64,000 bases of DNA from an uncultured bacterium. GTDB lineage: Bacteria; Krumholzibacteriota; Krumholzibacteriia; LZORAL124-64-63. The notes below the pieces were generated by a model. It ran no database searches and was not told where the DNA came from. It was given only the letters and a program-made list of their open reading frames with translations. The translations under genes and the position numbers were made by a program. Below are positions 7,613-16,797 of this stretch, one piece after another; position 1 is the stretch's first letter, and the number at the start of each line of letters is the position of its first letter. The stretch is taken from assembly GCA_937864225.1 (NCBI GenBank), contig CALMJK010000005.1, positions 248,001-312,000 of the forward strand, written 5' to 3'.

Positions 7613-10317
7613 GGCGCGTCCTCCGGAAACTCGAGTGGCGGGCGGGGCGTGTCGTTCGGCACGGGCAGCGTGAGGCTGAAGAGCGCGCCGCCGCCCTGGC
7701 GATTGGCTGCCGCGATCATGCCGCCGTGAGCTTCCACGATTCCCCGACAGATGGCGAGCCCCAGCCCCGCGCCGGCGGGCTTGCCGGGGCCGGCCCGAAA
7801 GAATTTGTCGAAGATGCGTGCCTCCTGCCCGGCGGGCAGGCCGGGTCCCCGGTCACCAACCTCGATCGCCAGGCCAGTCGCGGATTCACGGGCCGTGATG
7901 TCGATCGGGGTGTCACCGGGGGCATGGCGCACGGCGTTCTCGATCAGGTTGACGAACACCTGCTCGAGCAGGATCGGATCGGCGGCCACGAGCGGCAGCC
8001 CGGTGGGCAGGTCGATCCGCAGCGGTCGCCGCCCCAGCAGTCCTTCCAAACGCGCAGTGGCCGAGCCAACGATCTCCTCCAGTGGTACCCATTCGCGCTT
8101 GACCTCGAGGTTCCCCGCCTCCACGCGGGTCATGTCGAGGAGGTTGCCCACTAGGCGCTCCAATCGGTCGGCCTCGCCGAGGATCGCCTCGGCGAGCGGG
8201 CCACGCTCACCGGCGCCCACCGCGTCGGGCGCCGGGCGCAGGGCCGCGGCGGCCATCTTGATCGTGGCCAATGGTGTACGCAGATCGTGCGACACAGCGC
8301 TCAGGAGCGACGCCCGCAACTCCTCGGCGTGCGCGCGCAACTCCGCCTCGCGCGCCTCCTGCGCGAGCCGGGCCCTTTCCAGCGCCAGCGCAGCCTGGCG
8401 ACAGAACGCATCGAGGATCTGGCGCTGCTCCGCGTCAGGCGGACGGCCGTCCGCCGTCAAGACCGCGAGAACACCGTGCGTACGGGGACCGCTCGCCAGC
8501 GGCAGCATCAGGTGGGCGGATCCGGGAACAGTCCCGGTCCCCAGACCAGCCGGGCGGCCGTGGTCCAGGGTCCATCGGGCGACCGCCTGTTCGTGCTCGT
8601 CGAGGGGATTCGCGGAGCCGTGGCGCGCCGCCTCGCGCAGGCCTTCCGATCCGTCGGGCAGAAGTACGATTGCCCCGCCCCCGAGCGCGTCGGCGGCTCG
8701 CCCGGCGATCACCGCCGCGATACGCGGAGTGTCAATCGCGGCGCCCAGTTCCCGACTGAGGGCATACAGCCCGGCCGTGCGCGCCTCGCGGTCACGCGCG
8801 GCAAGCTCCTGCCGGCGCAAGCGCAGGGTGAGGCTACTGAGCAACAGTCCGGCGCCGAACATCATCGTGAAGGTGAGCACGTTCCGGATCTCGCTCACGC
8901 TGAACGTGTGGTAGGGGGGCACGAAGAAGAAATCGTATGCCGCGACGGACACGGCGGACGCGGCCACCGACGGCCCGCGCCCATAGCGCACGGCCACGAG
9001 CACGATGCCGACGAGATACAGCATCACGACGTCGGGCAGGGCCAGGTGCGTCCGCCAAAGGACTCCGATGGCGGTGGCCACCGCCGCCTGGAGGAGGGCG
9101 ATCGCATAAGCCCGCGGCGGCGCCCGGCGCCCGCGTTCGCTGACGCGGCTGTCGGACGGCCCCACCTCACCGGCGATCACGTGCACTTCGATGTCTCCGC
9201 TGCCGCGTACGATCTCGTCGAGGAGCGAGCCGCGCAGCCGGTCACGCCATCGAGGGTGCGTTGGCTTTCCGATCACCACCCGCGTGACATTGCGGCGACG
9301 CGCCCAGCCGAGCAGAGTGGGTGCCACGCGCTCGCCCTGCATACGCATCACCTGCGCACCCAGGCGCTCCGCCAGGGCGAGATTTGTCTCGAGACGCGTG
9401 GCATCCGCGGCGGAAAGCGATGGACCTGCCGCGTCCACCCAAGCAGCCGTCCACGGCGCCCGCAACCCCGCAGCCATCCGCGCGGCGGCGCGCGCGAGGC
9501 GCGCCGAGCCCGGGCTCGGGCCGATGCACGCCAGGATGTGCTCCGCGGCGGGCCACGTCTCGCGGATCGCGTGCTCCTCGCGGTAGGAACGGATGTCGTG
9601 GTCCACCCGCTCCGCCGCGCGACGCAGCGCGAGTTCCCGGAGGGCAAGCAGGTTCCCGCGCCGGAAAAAGTGCGTTGCGGCCCGCTCGATCTGCTCGGGC
9701 ACGTACACGCGCCCCTCGCGCAGGCGCTCCAGCAGTTCCTCGGGAGAAAGATCGACCAGCTCGATCTCTTCAGCCCGTGCGATCACAGCCTCAGGCACCG
9801 TCTCGCGCACGCGCACCGAGGTGATCTGCGCGACGATATCGTTCAGCCCCTCGAGGTGCTGCACGTTGAGGGTCGTGTGCACGCCGATGCCGGCGTCGAG
9901 CAGCTCGCAGGCATCGTCCCAGCGCCGCACGTGGCGGCTCCCGTGGGCGTTCGTGTGGGCCAGTTCGTCGAGGAGCAGCACGCTGGGCCGGCGCGCGAGC
10001 GCGGCGTCGAGGTCGAACTCGTCGAAACGGGCTCCGGCGCGCACGACCTCGCGGCGCGGCAGAACCTCGAGTCCTTCGAGCAGGCGGGCCGTCTCAGCGC
10101 GGCCGTGGGTCTCGACGCAGCCGATGACGACATCTACGCCCTCTGCTCGCAGCCTGCGGGCCGACTCGAGCATCGCGTAGGTTTTGCCCACGCCGGGCGC
10201 GTACCCGAAAAAGATCTTGAGCCGGCCCAGCCCGGCGCGCGCTTCCTCTGCTGCGACACGGCGCAGCAACGCGTCGGGGTCGGGACGCACCTCGCCACCT
10301 TCAGCGTGTTCGGCCAT
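7609..10317 (-). CDS. kdpD: Sensor histidine kinase KdpD
   Basis: A 902-residue potassium/turgor-responsive inner-membrane kinase. The N-terminal KdpD domain has Walker A GYAPGVGKTYAML (about residues 38-50) and LLLDELAHTNAHGSRH (about 114-129), followed by a Usp-like domain (about 260-380). Four close membrane spans lie around 410-510. A GAF-like region comes next, then the phospho-acceptor block SAVSHDLRTPLATIK (about 670-684) and HATPase motifs NLIENAVRHAP and DRGPGLP. Length and domain order match E. coli KdpD. It overlaps kdpC by 17 bases upstream and kdpE by 4 downstream, so all are in one operon. Confidence 0.95.
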   Translation of the reverse strand: MAEHAEGGEVRPDPDALLRRVAAEEARAGLGRLKIFFGYAPGVGKTYAMLESARRLRAEGVDVVIGCVETHGRAETARLLEGLEVLPRREVVRAGARFDEFDLDAALARRPSVLLLDELAHTNAHGSRHVRRWDDACELLDAGIGVHTTLNVQHLEGLNDIVAQITSVRVRETVPEAVIARAEEIELVDLSPEELLERLREGRVYVPEQIERAATHFFRRGNLLALRELALRRAAERVDHDIRSYREEHAIRETWPAAEHILACIGPSPGSARLARAAARMAAGLRAPWTAAWVDAAGPSLSAADATRLETNLALAERLGAQVMRMQGERVAPTLLGWARRRNVTRVVIGKPTHPRWRDRLRGSLLDEIVRGSGDIEVHVIAGEVGPSDSRVSERGRRAPPRAYAIALLQAAVATAIGVLWRTHLALPDVVMLYLVGIVLVAVRYGRGPSVAASAVSVAAYDFFFVPPYHTFSVSEIRNVLTFTMMFGAGLLLSSLTLRLRRQELAARDREARTAGLYALSRELGAAIDTPRIAAVIAGRAADALGGGAIVLLPDGSEGLREAARHGSANPLDEHEQAVARWTLDHGRPAGLGTGTVPGSAHLMLPLASGPRTHGVLAVLTADGRPPDAEQRQILDAFCRQAALALERARLAQEAREAELRAHAEELRASLLSAVSHDLRTPLATIKMAAAALRPAPDAVGAGERGPLAEAILGEADRLERLVGNLLDMTRVEAGNLEVKREWVPLEEIVGSATARLEGLLGRRPLRIDLPTGLPLVAADPILLEQVFVNLIENAVRHAPGDTPIDITARESATGLAIEVGDRGPGLPAGQEARIFDKFFRAGPGKPAGAGLGLAICRGIVEAHGGMIAAANRQGGGALFSLTLPVPNDTPRPPLEFPEDAP

Positions 10318-10915
10318 TTGTGACCGCTGCAGCCTCTCCGGGGGCCGCCGCCAGCGTGTCCAGGGCCAGGTTCAGCTCCAGCACGTTCACCCGGGGCTCG
10401 CCCAGCAGCCCCAGCGTGCGCGGTCTCACATTCCCCGCCACGAGTCCGCGGACCGCCGATTCGGGTAGTCCCCGCGCCCGGGCGACGCGCGGGACCTGAT
10501 AATACGCCCCCGCCGGCGAAATGTGGGGATCAAGACCACTGGCCGATGCCGTGACCAGATCCACGGGCACCGCGATGTTGTTGCACTCGCGGTTCCGCGC
10601 CGCCACGACTCGCGCCTGCACCGAGTCGCGCCAAGCGGGGTGGAGCGGGCCTTGATTGCCGCCCCCCGAGGGGTACGCGTCGTATGGGCCGCCCGGAGAT
10701 GCTGAAGGTCGGCCGTGGAACCACTCCTGGCCGGCGAAGGTCTGGCCGATGAGACGCGATCCGACGATGGCCCCGTCGCGGCGCACGAGGCTGCCGCCCG
10801 CCTGCCAGGGGAAGAACAAGCCTGCCGCGACAGTCACGAGCCCGGGATAGAGCACGCCCGTCAGCAGCGTGAATCCCGCCAGCAGAGCGGCGCAGGCGCG
10901 CACGGTCCGATTCAT
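10301..10915 (-). CDS. kdpC: K+-transporting ATPase subunit KdpC
   Basis: A 204-residue single-span subunit that stabilises the KdpFABC complex and affects ATP affinity. One N-terminal membrane segment (about residues 7-34) precedes the conserved blocks [36 protein letters not shown] and [10 protein letters not shown], all diagnostic of KdpC. Its ATG overlaps the kdpB stop (ATGA), and its own stop lies within the start of kdpD. Confidence 0.95.
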   Translation of the reverse strand: MNRTVRACAALLAGFTLLTGVLYPGLVTVAAGLFFPWQAGGSLVRRDGAIVGSRLIGQTFAGQEWFHGRPSASPGGPYDAYPSGGGNQGPLHPAWRDSVQARVVAARNRECNNIAVPVDLVTASASGLDPHISPAGAYYQVPRVARARGLPESAVRGLVAGNVRPRTLGLLGEPRVNVLELNLALDTLAAAPGEAAAVTNGRTR

Positions 10916-13026
10916 GCGACTCCTCCGATGCCGAGAAAACCGAGCAGGAGATCGATCAGCTTGATGCACGGGAAGGGCAGGATCAGCCCGCCCAGGCCGT
11001 ACACGAGCAGGTGGCGCCGTAGGAGCACCGCTGACGCGGCGGGGCGGTAGCTTACCCCGCGCAGGGCCACGGGCACCAGCGCGACGATGATGAGGGCGTT
11101 GAAGATCACCGCCGAGAGGATCGCGCTCTGCGGCGAGCCGAGACGCATCAGGTCGAGCGCGCCCAGCTCGGGGCAGTTGGCGGCGAAGGCGGCGGGAATG
11201 ATCGCGAAGTACTTGGCGATGTCGCTCGCGATGCTGAACGTCGTGAGAGCGCCGCGGGTCATCAGCAGGCGTTTCCCGATCCCGACGATCGCCAACAGCT
11301 TGGTCGGATTCGAGTCGAGATCGACCATGTTGCCGGCTTCCTTGGCTGCCTGCGTGCCGCTGTTCATGACGACCGCGACGTCGGCCTGGGCGAGCGCGGG
11401 CGCGTCGTTCGTGCCGTCGCCTGTCATCGCCACTAGGTGCCCGGCCTGTTGCCACCGGCGGATCTCGGCCAGTTTGGTTTCAGGTTTCGCCTCGGCGATG
11501 AAATCATCGACGCCCGCTTCGGCCGCGATCGCGGCCGCGGTGAGCGGGTTGTCGCCGGTGATCATGACCGTGCGGATGCCGAGTCGGCGCATCTCCTCGA
11601 ACTCGAGTTGCAGTCCGCCCTTGACCACGTCCTTGAGCACGACCATTCCCAGCGCGCGCGCGCCGTCGGCCACGACGAGCGGCGTGGCGCCGAGTTTCGC
11701 GACGCGCGCGATCCCGGCCCGGATCTCGGCCGGGAGCGCACCTCCTCGCTCGGCCAGGAAGACGGCAATGGCATCGGCGGCCCCCTTGCGCAGAGTGTGC
11801 CCGTCCACGTCGATCCCGCTCATGCGGGTCTGCGCGCTGAAGGGCACGAACACGGCGTCGCCCGGCGACAACTCCCGCGCCCGCAGGCCGAATTGTTCCT
11901 TGGCCAGGACCACGACACTGCGGCCCTCGGGCGTCTCGTCCGCGAGCGAGGCCAACTGGGCGGCTTGGGCCAGGTCGCGCGCCGCCACACCGGGCGCCGG
12001 GACGAAGGCCGTGGCCTGGCGGTCGCCAAGGGTGATGGTGCCCGTCTTGTCGAGCAGCAGCACCCCGACGTCGCCTGCGGCCTCCACCGCTCGACCCGAG
12101 GTTGCCACCACGTTCGCGCGCAACAATCGGTCCATGCCTGCGATCCCGATCGCGGAGAGCAGGCCGCCGATGGTCGTCGGCATGAGGCATACCAACAGGG
12201 CCACGATGACGGTCAGGTCCACGGCACCGCCCTGGCCGCCAGCCCGGGCGACGAAGCCGGAGTAGGGTACAAGCGTGGCCGAAACGAGCAGGAAGATGAT
12301 CGTCAACGCGGCGAGGAGGATGCCGAGCGCGATCTCGTTGGGAGTCTTCTGCCTCCGCGCCCCCTCGACGAGTCGGATCATGCGGTCGAGGAAACCCTCC
12401 CCCGCGGGCGCCGTGATTCGCACGACCAGCCGGTCCGACAGCACGCGCGTGCCTCCGGTGACCGCGCTTCGGTCACCGCCCGCCTCGCGAATGACCGGGG
12501 CGCTCTCGCCGGTAATCGCGCTCTCGTCGACCGCCGCGGCCCCTTCCACGACCTCCCCGTCCGCCGGGATGATCCCGCCGGCCTCGACGATCACGACATC
12601 GTCGCGCCGCAAGTCGCCCGCGGCGACCTCATCGCGCGCGGCGTCGGTCCGAGGCTCGCGCAGCCGCAGCGCGGTCGTTTGCGCGCGTGTACGGCGCAGC
12701 GACTCCGCGTGAGCCCGGCCGCGCCCCTCGGCCAGAGCCTCGGCGAGATTACCGAAGATCACGGTCAGCCAGAGCCAGAACGCTATGCCGCCGATGAACG
12801 ACGCCGGGGTTTCGCTCTCGCGGCCGGCAAGGGCGGTCAGCCAGAGCGCGGTGGTCAGCGCGGCGCCGGTGGCGACGACAAACAGCACGGGGTTGTGGTG
12901 AAGCACCCGAGGATCCAGCTTGCGCAGCGCCTCGCGCCCGGCCGCCGCCAGCTGGACCGCGGCCGGCGGTCGGCGGGCGTACAGGGTTCGCCTCGTGTCG
13001 GCCCTTTCTGCCGATTCGCGCGTCAC
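10912..13026 (-). CDS. kdpB: K+-transporting P-type ATPase subunit KdpB
   Basis: A 704-residue catalytic subunit that hydrolyses ATP to drive potassium import through KdpA. Motifs in order are TGESAPV (actuator domain, about residue 170), the phosphorylation site [13 protein letters not shown] (Asp near 324), KGAADAI in the nucleotide domain, and [38 protein letters not shown]. The last block is KdpB-specific. The GTG at 13026 overlaps the kdpA stop as GTGA; the open frame continues upstream, but only as an out-of-frame reading of kdpA. It ends in an ATGA overlap with kdpC. Confidence 0.95.
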   Translation of the reverse strand: MTRESAERADTRRTLYARRPPAAVQLAAAGREALRKLDPRVLHHNPVLFVVATGAALTTALWLTALAGRESETPASFIGGIAFWLWLTVIFGNLAEALAEGRGRAHAESLRRTRAQTTALRLREPRTDAARDEVAAGDLRRDDVVIVEAGGIIPADGEVVEGAAAVDESAITGESAPVIREAGGDRSAVTGGTRVLSDRLVVRITAPAGEGFLDRMIRLVEGARRQKTPNEIALGILLAALTIIFLLVSATLVPYSGFVARAGGQGGAVDLTVIVALLVCLMPTTIGGLLSAIGIAGMDRLLRANVVATSGRAVEAAGDVGVLLLDKTGTITLGDRQATAFVPAPGVAARDLAQAAQLASLADETPEGRSVVVLAKEQFGLRARELSPGDAVFVPFSAQTRMSGIDVDGHTLRKGAADAIAVFLAERGGALPAEIRAGIARVAKLGATPLVVADGARALGMVVLKDVVKGGLQLEFEEMRRLGIRTVMITGDNPLTAAAIAAEAGVDDFIAEAKPETKLAEIRRWQQAGHLVAMTGDGTNDAPALAQADVAVVMNSGTQAAKEAGNMVDLDSNPTKLLAIVGIGKRLLMTRGALTTFSIASDIAKYFAIIPAAFAANCPELGALDLMRLGSPQSAILSAVIFNALIIVALVPVALRGVSYRPAASAVLLRRHLLVYGLGGLILPFPCIKLIDLLLGFLGIGGVA

Positions 13027-14750
13027 GACGCCCCCAGACGGAACATCTCGACGACGGGCCCGAGCGCGAGCGCAGGCGCGAAGGTCAGAGCGCCCACGAT
13101 GAGCACCGTCGCGGCCAGGAACAGCACGAACAGCGGCGCGTGCGTGGACAGCGAGCCCGACGAGGGGGGAGCTGCCTTTCGGCATGCCAGCGAGCCCGCC
13201 AGCGCGAGCATCGGTACGATGACCCAGTAACGGCCCACGAGCATGGCGATGGCTAGGCCGACCGTGTAGAAGCCGCGGGCGGCATCGAGTCCGGCGAGGG
13301 CGGAGCCGTTGTTGTTCGCGCCCGACGTAAACGCGTACAGGATCTCTGAAAAGGCGCGGGCGCCGGGATTGAGGACCGCACCCGCGCCCGCCGGCACCGC
13401 GCACGCGACGGCGGTCCCCAGCAGAACAGCCGCGGCGGGCAGCAGGATCGCCAGCGCGGCCAACTTCATCTCGCGCGCCTCCAGTTTCTTGCCCAGGTAC
13501 TCCGGCGCGCGCCCGATCATGAGCCCGGCGAGGAACACGGCGATGACCAGGAACGCCAGGAGTCCGTACACGCCGGATCCCACGCCGCCGAATACAACCT
13601 CGCCCGTCTGCATGAGTCCCAGGGTAACCAGCGTCGCGGCCGGCGTCAGGCTCCCGTGCAGGCCGTTGACCGACCCGTTCGACGCGGCCGTCGTGGCGGC
13701 GGCCCAGAGCGCTGTGCCGCCGGCGCCGAAGCGAACCTCCTTGCCCTCGAGGTGACCGCCTCCCTGCCACGGCCCGGCCGCCTGGTCTACTCCCGATTGC
13801 GTGAGCGCGGGGATACTGGCCTGCTCCCCACCCAGCGCCACGAGCATCAACGGCAGGAAGATCACGAGCATGACGGCGAAGAGCGCTCGGCCTTGCCGGC
13901 GGTCCCTCACCAGCGCGCCGAACGCGAAACAGCACGCCGCCGGCAGCAGAAGAATCGCCAGGCACTCGAGGAAGTTCGACAGAGGCGTGGGGTTCTCGAA
14001 CGGATGCGCGGAGTTGGCGTTGTAGAACCCGCCGCCGTTGGTGCCGAGTTGCTTGATCGCGACCTGCGACGCAACTGGACCCAGCGGAAGGGCAGTTCCC
14101 ATCGCGGCCGGCTGCAAGGGCGCGATCGGCGCCTCGCCTGACCAGGATTGTACGACCCCCTGCGAGACCAGGACCAGCGCCAGGACAAGCGAAAGCGGCA
14201 GAAGCACGTGCACGGTCACGCGCACTAGATCGCGCCAGAAATTGCCGAGACCCGTCGTGTCGCGACCGGCGAAGCCGCGGGCGATGGCGGCCAGCGCGGC
14301 CAGGCCCGTCGCGGCGGAGAGGAAGTTCCAGACCGCAAGGCCGGCGGCCTGCGCCAGATGGCTGACGGTCGTTTCGGCGGCGTAGGCCTGCCAGTTGGTG
14401 TTCGTGACGAAGCTGACGGCGGTGTTCAGGGCGAGCAGCGGCGGAAGACCGTGGTGGTGACCGGGATTGAGCGGCAGCAGGGCCTGCGCACGCAGCAGGG
14501 CGTACAGCAGCAGCATGCCAGCGGCGTTGAAGGCAAGCAGTGCGGCAGCATAGCCCTGCCACGACATGCTGTCCTTGCTTGCCGCGTCGCCCGCCAGGCG
14601 CAAAAGCAGCCTTTCGAGAGGGCCGAACAAGCGCGTGGCGCCCCGGGCGCGATCGTCGAAAACGCGGGCCAGGTACTCGCCGAGCGGCGCGGCCAGCAGC
14701 CGCACCGCCAGCAGCAGGAGCCCCGCCTGGGCAAGGGCGGAAAAGGTCAT
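13023..14750 (-). CDS. kdpA: K+-transporting ATPase channel subunit KdpA
   Basis: A 575-residue polytopic inner-membrane protein related to Trk/Ktr channels, which binds and conducts K+ in the Kdp pump. Visible are the four selectivity-filter-like regions, including [11 protein letters not shown] (about residues 113-123), [22 protein letters not shown] and [15 protein letters not shown], all conserved in KdpA. The ATG at 14750 shares its A with the kdpF stop (TGATG) and has GGAGAG upstream; a GTG just before it is less well spaced. It is coupled to kdpB. Confidence 0.95.
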   Translation of the reverse strand: MTFSALAQAGLLLLAVRLLAAPLGEYLARVFDDRARGATRLFGPLERLLLRLAGDAASKDSMSWQGYAAALLAFNAAGMLLLYALLRAQALLPLNPGHHHGLPPLLALNTAVSFVTNTNWQAYAAETTVSHLAQAAGLAVWNFLSAATGLAALAAIARGFAGRDTTGLGNFWRDLVRVTVHVLLPLSLVLALVLVSQGVVQSWSGEAPIAPLQPAAMGTALPLGPVASQVAIKQLGTNGGGFYNANSAHPFENPTPLSNFLECLAILLLPAACCFAFGALVRDRRQGRALFAVMLVIFLPLMLVALGGEQASIPALTQSGVDQAAGPWQGGGHLEGKEVRFGAGGTALWAAATTAASNGSVNGLHGSLTPAATLVTLGLMQTGEVVFGGVGSGVYGLLAFLVIAVFLAGLMIGRAPEYLGKKLEAREMKLAALAILLPAAAVLLGTAVACAVPAGAGAVLNPGARAFSEILYAFTSGANNNGSALAGLDAARGFYTVGLAIAMLVGRYWVIVPMLALAGSLACRKAAPPSSGSLSTHAPLFVLFLAATVLIVGALTFAPALALGPVVEMFRLGAS

Positions 14751-14839
14751 CACTGTCTCTCCGGGAAGAGGAGGGCGCGAAAGAGATCCACGAGCAGCGC
14801 GACGCAGAGCGTGGCCGCGATCCAGTCGAACGCGGACAT
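14750..14839 (-). CDS. kdpF: K+-transporting ATPase subunit KdpF
   Basis: A 29-residue one-span peptide, [20 protein letters not shown] continuing to a short ...LFPERQ end. It matches KdpF in position (directly before kdpA), length, single hydrophobic span and terminal FPERQ-like motif (KdpF proteins commonly end with L..PE.F/L). KdpF sits between KdpA and KdpB and stabilises the complex. The ATG at 14839 follows GGGGGAG, and the stop overlaps the kdpA start. Confidence 0.88.
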   Translation of the reverse strand: MSAFDWIAATLCVALLVDLFRALLFPERQ

Positions 14840-14852
14840 GGGTGCACTCCCC

Positions 14853-14936
14853 CTACAGCCGGCGACAGAGCCGCACAAGTCCCGTCGTCAGCAGAAAGAA
14901 GCCCACCAGAAAGACGATCGCACAGAGATCCCGCAT
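14853..14936 (-). CDS. Small membrane peptide preceding kdpF
   Basis: A 27-residue open frame lying 13 bases upstream of kdpF: a start MRDLCAIV, a hydrophobic core with VGFFLL, and a basic end GLVRLCRRL. Small peptides with FFxL and a C-terminal (V/L)xLCxRL next to kdpF are, to my knowledge, recurrent in kdp operons of diverse bacteria, though without assigned function. The stop falls just before the kdpF ribosome-binding site, so the two are probably coupled. No clear ribosome-binding site precedes its own ATG, which lowers confidence. Confidence 0.55.
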   Translation of the reverse strand: MRDLCAIVFLVGFFLLTTGLVRLCRRL

Positions 14937-15008
14937 GCTGTTCGACGGCGACGCGCCACGCTTTCCGGGCATGGCGGCCCGTCGCAGTCCACGATAGGGC
15001 GAATCGGG

Positions 15009-15055
15009 TCAGGGCGGCGTCAAAGGTGGGTTCGGCGGCATCAGGATTGCGTCAA
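15009..15055 (-). promoter_or_regulatory. Direct repeats upstream of kdp operon, candidate KdpE sites
   Basis: Two copies of TCAGGnnnGCGTCAA (plus strand 15009-15023 and 15041-15055) lie exactly 32 bp (three helical turns) apart, about 75-120 bases upstream of the first kdp reading frame. On the kdp strand each reads TTGACGCnnnCCTGA. Regularly phased direct repeats of this kind are typical for OmpR-family regulators, so KdpE binding is inferred. Confidence 0.55.
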
Positions 15056-15062
15056 GGCCGCT

Positions 15063-15527
15063 CTACCGCCGCCCGGCGTGCGTCGCCAGCGAGGCCAGGA
15101 GGTCGTCGAGCGCCGTTACGGTCCGGCGGCGGATCCAGACGATCATGAGCGGGCTGATGACCGCCCAGACCGCGAGCCCAAGACCCGCCTGCCAGGGCAC
15201 GGGACCGCGCGCGGCGCCGAAGACCAGCCAGGTCAGCAGCAGCGCCGCCGCCAGCCCGACCGGCAGGGCGATGAGGAACCGCGCCATGCTGCGAACGCCG
15301 CCAAGGTCGGCCTCGAGGCGCAGCTCGCTCCCGGACCGGACGAGCAGGACCCGGCCGGCGCCCGTCAGCGGGTTCTCCTTCGTGCTGTGCATGCCCTTCC
15401 GGACAGCTTCGAGCGCGCGCTCATCCCTTTGCACCAGCCGGAAGCCGTTGCTCGCCAGGACCGTGGCGGCCAGGTCGAAAGCGCGGGCCGGATCGCCGGC
15501 CAGCGGGATGGATGCGCGGTGGGTCAC
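15063..15527 (-). CDS. Hypothetical membrane protein of SPFH module
   Basis: A 154-residue protein with a soluble N-terminal domain (residues 1-80: alternating hydrophobic strands, LASNGFRLVQRDERALEAVRKG, with a possible PH-like or DUF-type beta sheet) and two membrane spans (about 83-103 and 110-131). The GTG at 15527 has GAGGAG upstream and begins 4 bases after the preceding small gene ends. I recognise no named family. Its position as third gene after an SPFH protein and a ribbon-helix-helix protein suggests a shared membrane-associated function. Confidence 0.75.
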   Translation of the reverse strand: MTHRASIPLAGDPARAFDLAATVLASNGFRLVQRDERALEAVRKGMHSTKENPLTGAGRVLLVRSGSELRLEADLGGVRSMARFLIALPVGLAAALLLTWLVFGAARGPVPWQAGLGLAVWAVISPLMIVWIRRRTVTALDDLLASLATHAGRR

Positions 15528-15531
15528 GATT

Positions 15532-15738
15532 TCACTCCTCGTCGGTTGCGGGGTCCGCCGGGCCCGGACCGTCCGCCGGCGGCCCCGTCGCGTCGCCCCG
15601 ACGCTCTCGCACGGCGCGGCGCAGCAAGAACTCGAGCTGGGCGTTGAGCGAGCGCAGATCGGCGTCGGCCCAGCGGCGCAGCTCGTCGTGCAGGTCCGCC
15701 GGCAGCCTCAGCAGGAACGCTTTCTTCTCGCCCGTCAT
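15532..15738 (-). CDS. Arc-type ribbon-helix-helix DNA-binding protein
   Basis: A 68-residue protein whose first 45 residues fit an Arc/MetJ fold. The beta strand is KKAFLLRLPADLHDELRRWA (residues 5-24), then an SLNAQLEFLLRRAVRER helix. The tail is Pro/Gly/Asp-rich. Such proteins are usually dimeric repressors, often autoregulatory. It lies 13 bases downstream of the SPFH gene in the same operon, and the operon promoter carries a palindrome plus symmetric repeats that could be its operator. It could also be an antitoxin, but no toxin-like partner is recognisable. Confidence 0.85.
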   Translation of the reverse strand: MTGEKKAFLLRLPADLHDELRRWADADLRSLNAQLEFLLRRAVRERRGDATGPPADGPGPADPATDEE

Positions 15739-15751
15739 CGCCGCGTCCGGC

Positions 15752-16621
15752 CTACGTGTAGAGGGTGCCCGTGTTCACGATCGGCTGCGCGGCGTGCTCG
15801 CTGCAGAGCACGACGAGCAGGTTGCTGACCATGGCGGCCTTGCGCTCGTTGTCCAGCGAGACCAGGCCCTCCTTCTTCGCCAGCTCCTGCAGCGCCATCT
15901 CGACCATGCCGACCGCGCCCTCGACGATCTTCTGCCGCGCCGCGACCACGGCGCTGGCCTGTTGCCGCTGCAGCATGGCGCCCGCGATCTCGGGGGCGTA
16001 GGCCAAGTGGCTCAGCCGGGCCTCGATCACCGCCACGCCGGCACGGTCGAGGCGCTCCTGCAGCTCCTTCTGCAGGTGCTGGTTGATCGTGTCGGTGGCG
16101 CCGCGCAGCGTCATCTCCTCCTCGCCGCCGTCGTAGGGGTAGGAACTGGCCAGGTGCCTGATGGCCGTTTCGCTCTGGATCATGACGTAGTGCTGGTAGT
16201 CGTCGACGTCGAAGAGCGCCTGCGCGGTGTTGTGGACCTGCCACACGACGACCGCCGCGATCTCGATGGGGTTGCCGACCAGGTCGTTGACCTTGAGCTT
16301 CTCGCTGTTGAGATTGCGCACCTTCAGGGAGATTCGCAGCTTGCTGTAGAAGGGGTTGGCGAACCGGAAGCCGTTCTGCTTGACCGTGCCCTTGTAGGCG
16401 CCGAACAGGAGCAGGGCGACGGCCTCGTTGGGGTTCACGACGAACAGCCCCGCGGACCGCAGGATCGCGCCGAACAGGAGGAGAACACCCAGAAGCACGC
16501 CCACTGGCGAATGGGTCCAGATGGGCGACAGGACCAGGGGGACGACCCCCAAGAAGAGCAGGATGTTCAGGAACAGCTGCGGCAAACCGGCGGCCGTTTG
16601 GCGTTCTCTCTCATCGTGCAT
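15752..16621 (-). CDS. SPFH/Band 7 domain membrane protein
   Basis: A 289-residue membrane scaffold protein of the stomatin/prohibitin/flotillin/HflK superfamily. Two hydrophobic segments near the N terminus (about residues 17-35 and 37-52) anchor it. The SPFH domain runs about 60-210 ([18 protein letters not shown]...[13 protein letters not shown]), followed by a helical region with [34 protein letters not shown]. The ATG at 16621 follows GGAGGGA; the longer open frame would include the promoter. It heads a three-gene operon with a ribbon-helix-helix protein and a small membrane protein, driven by a strong promoter at 16692-16720. Confidence 0.9.
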   Translation of the reverse strand: MHDERERQTAAGLPQLFLNILLFLGVVPLVLSPIWTHSPVGVLLGVLLLFGAILRSAGLFVVNPNEAVALLLFGAYKGTVKQNGFRFANPFYSKLRISLKVRNLNSEKLKVNDLVGNPIEIAAVVVWQVHNTAQALFDVDDYQHYVMIQSETAIRHLASSYPYDGGEEEMTLRGATDTINQHLQKELQERLDRAGVAVIEARLSHLAYAPEIAGAMLQRQQASAVVAARQKIVEGAVGMVEMALQELAKKEGLVSLDNERKAAMVSNLLVVLCSEHAAQPIVNTGTLYT

Positions 16622-16681
16622 CTTGTCCCTCCGCGTTGGGATTCGCGCCTGGCGACGGGCAAGCCCGTTTCTATGGTTATC

Positions 16682-16711
16682 GGATATAATTATGATATCA
16701 TTAGGATATAA
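16682..16711. promoter_or_regulatory. Symmetric operator-like array over the SPFH promoter
   Basis: The perfect palindrome ATGATATCAT (16692-16701) covers the -10 element. It is flanked by two direct copies of GGATATAA (16682-16689 and 16704-16711), each centred 11 bp from the palindrome centre. A repressor bound here would block the promoter; the ribbon-helix-helix protein encoded in the operon is the obvious candidate, by inference. Confidence 0.6.
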
Positions 16712-16720
16712 ATCCGTCAA
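16692..16720 (-). promoter_or_regulatory. Promoter of the SPFH operon
   Basis: On the minus strand TTGACG (16715-16720) and TATCAT (16692-16697) are separated by 17 bases, a near-consensus sigma70 pair about 70 bases from the SPFH start. It is far more AT-rich than its surroundings. Confidence 0.75.
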
Positions 16721-16740
16721 GGGTTTCCCGGTCATGTCGC

Positions 16741-16775
16741 ACGAAAAGAACGGCCCCGATCGGTGATCGGGGCCG
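16741..16775 (-). terminator. Intrinsic terminator of the Cys-rich protein gene
   Basis: An 11-bp perfect stem (arms 16751-16761 and 16765-16775, CGGCCCCGATC) with a 3-base loop is followed on the minus strand by TTCTTTTCG. It lies 22 bases past the stop of the Cys-rich gene. Confidence 0.8.
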
Positions 16776-16797
16776 GGCAGGGAAGACAATTCGCTGG

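Noticed and set aside
8271-10323. Several long plus-strand open frames across kdpD
   Set aside because: They are shadows of the kdpD coding strand with no recognisable domains.
13027-14847. The long minus-strand open frame that runs into kdpB from upstream, giving a 1311-residue reading frame
   Set aside because: The portion before 13026 is an out-of-frame reading of kdpA, low-complexity and without domains; the GTG at 13026 with GTGA overlap is the true kdpB start.
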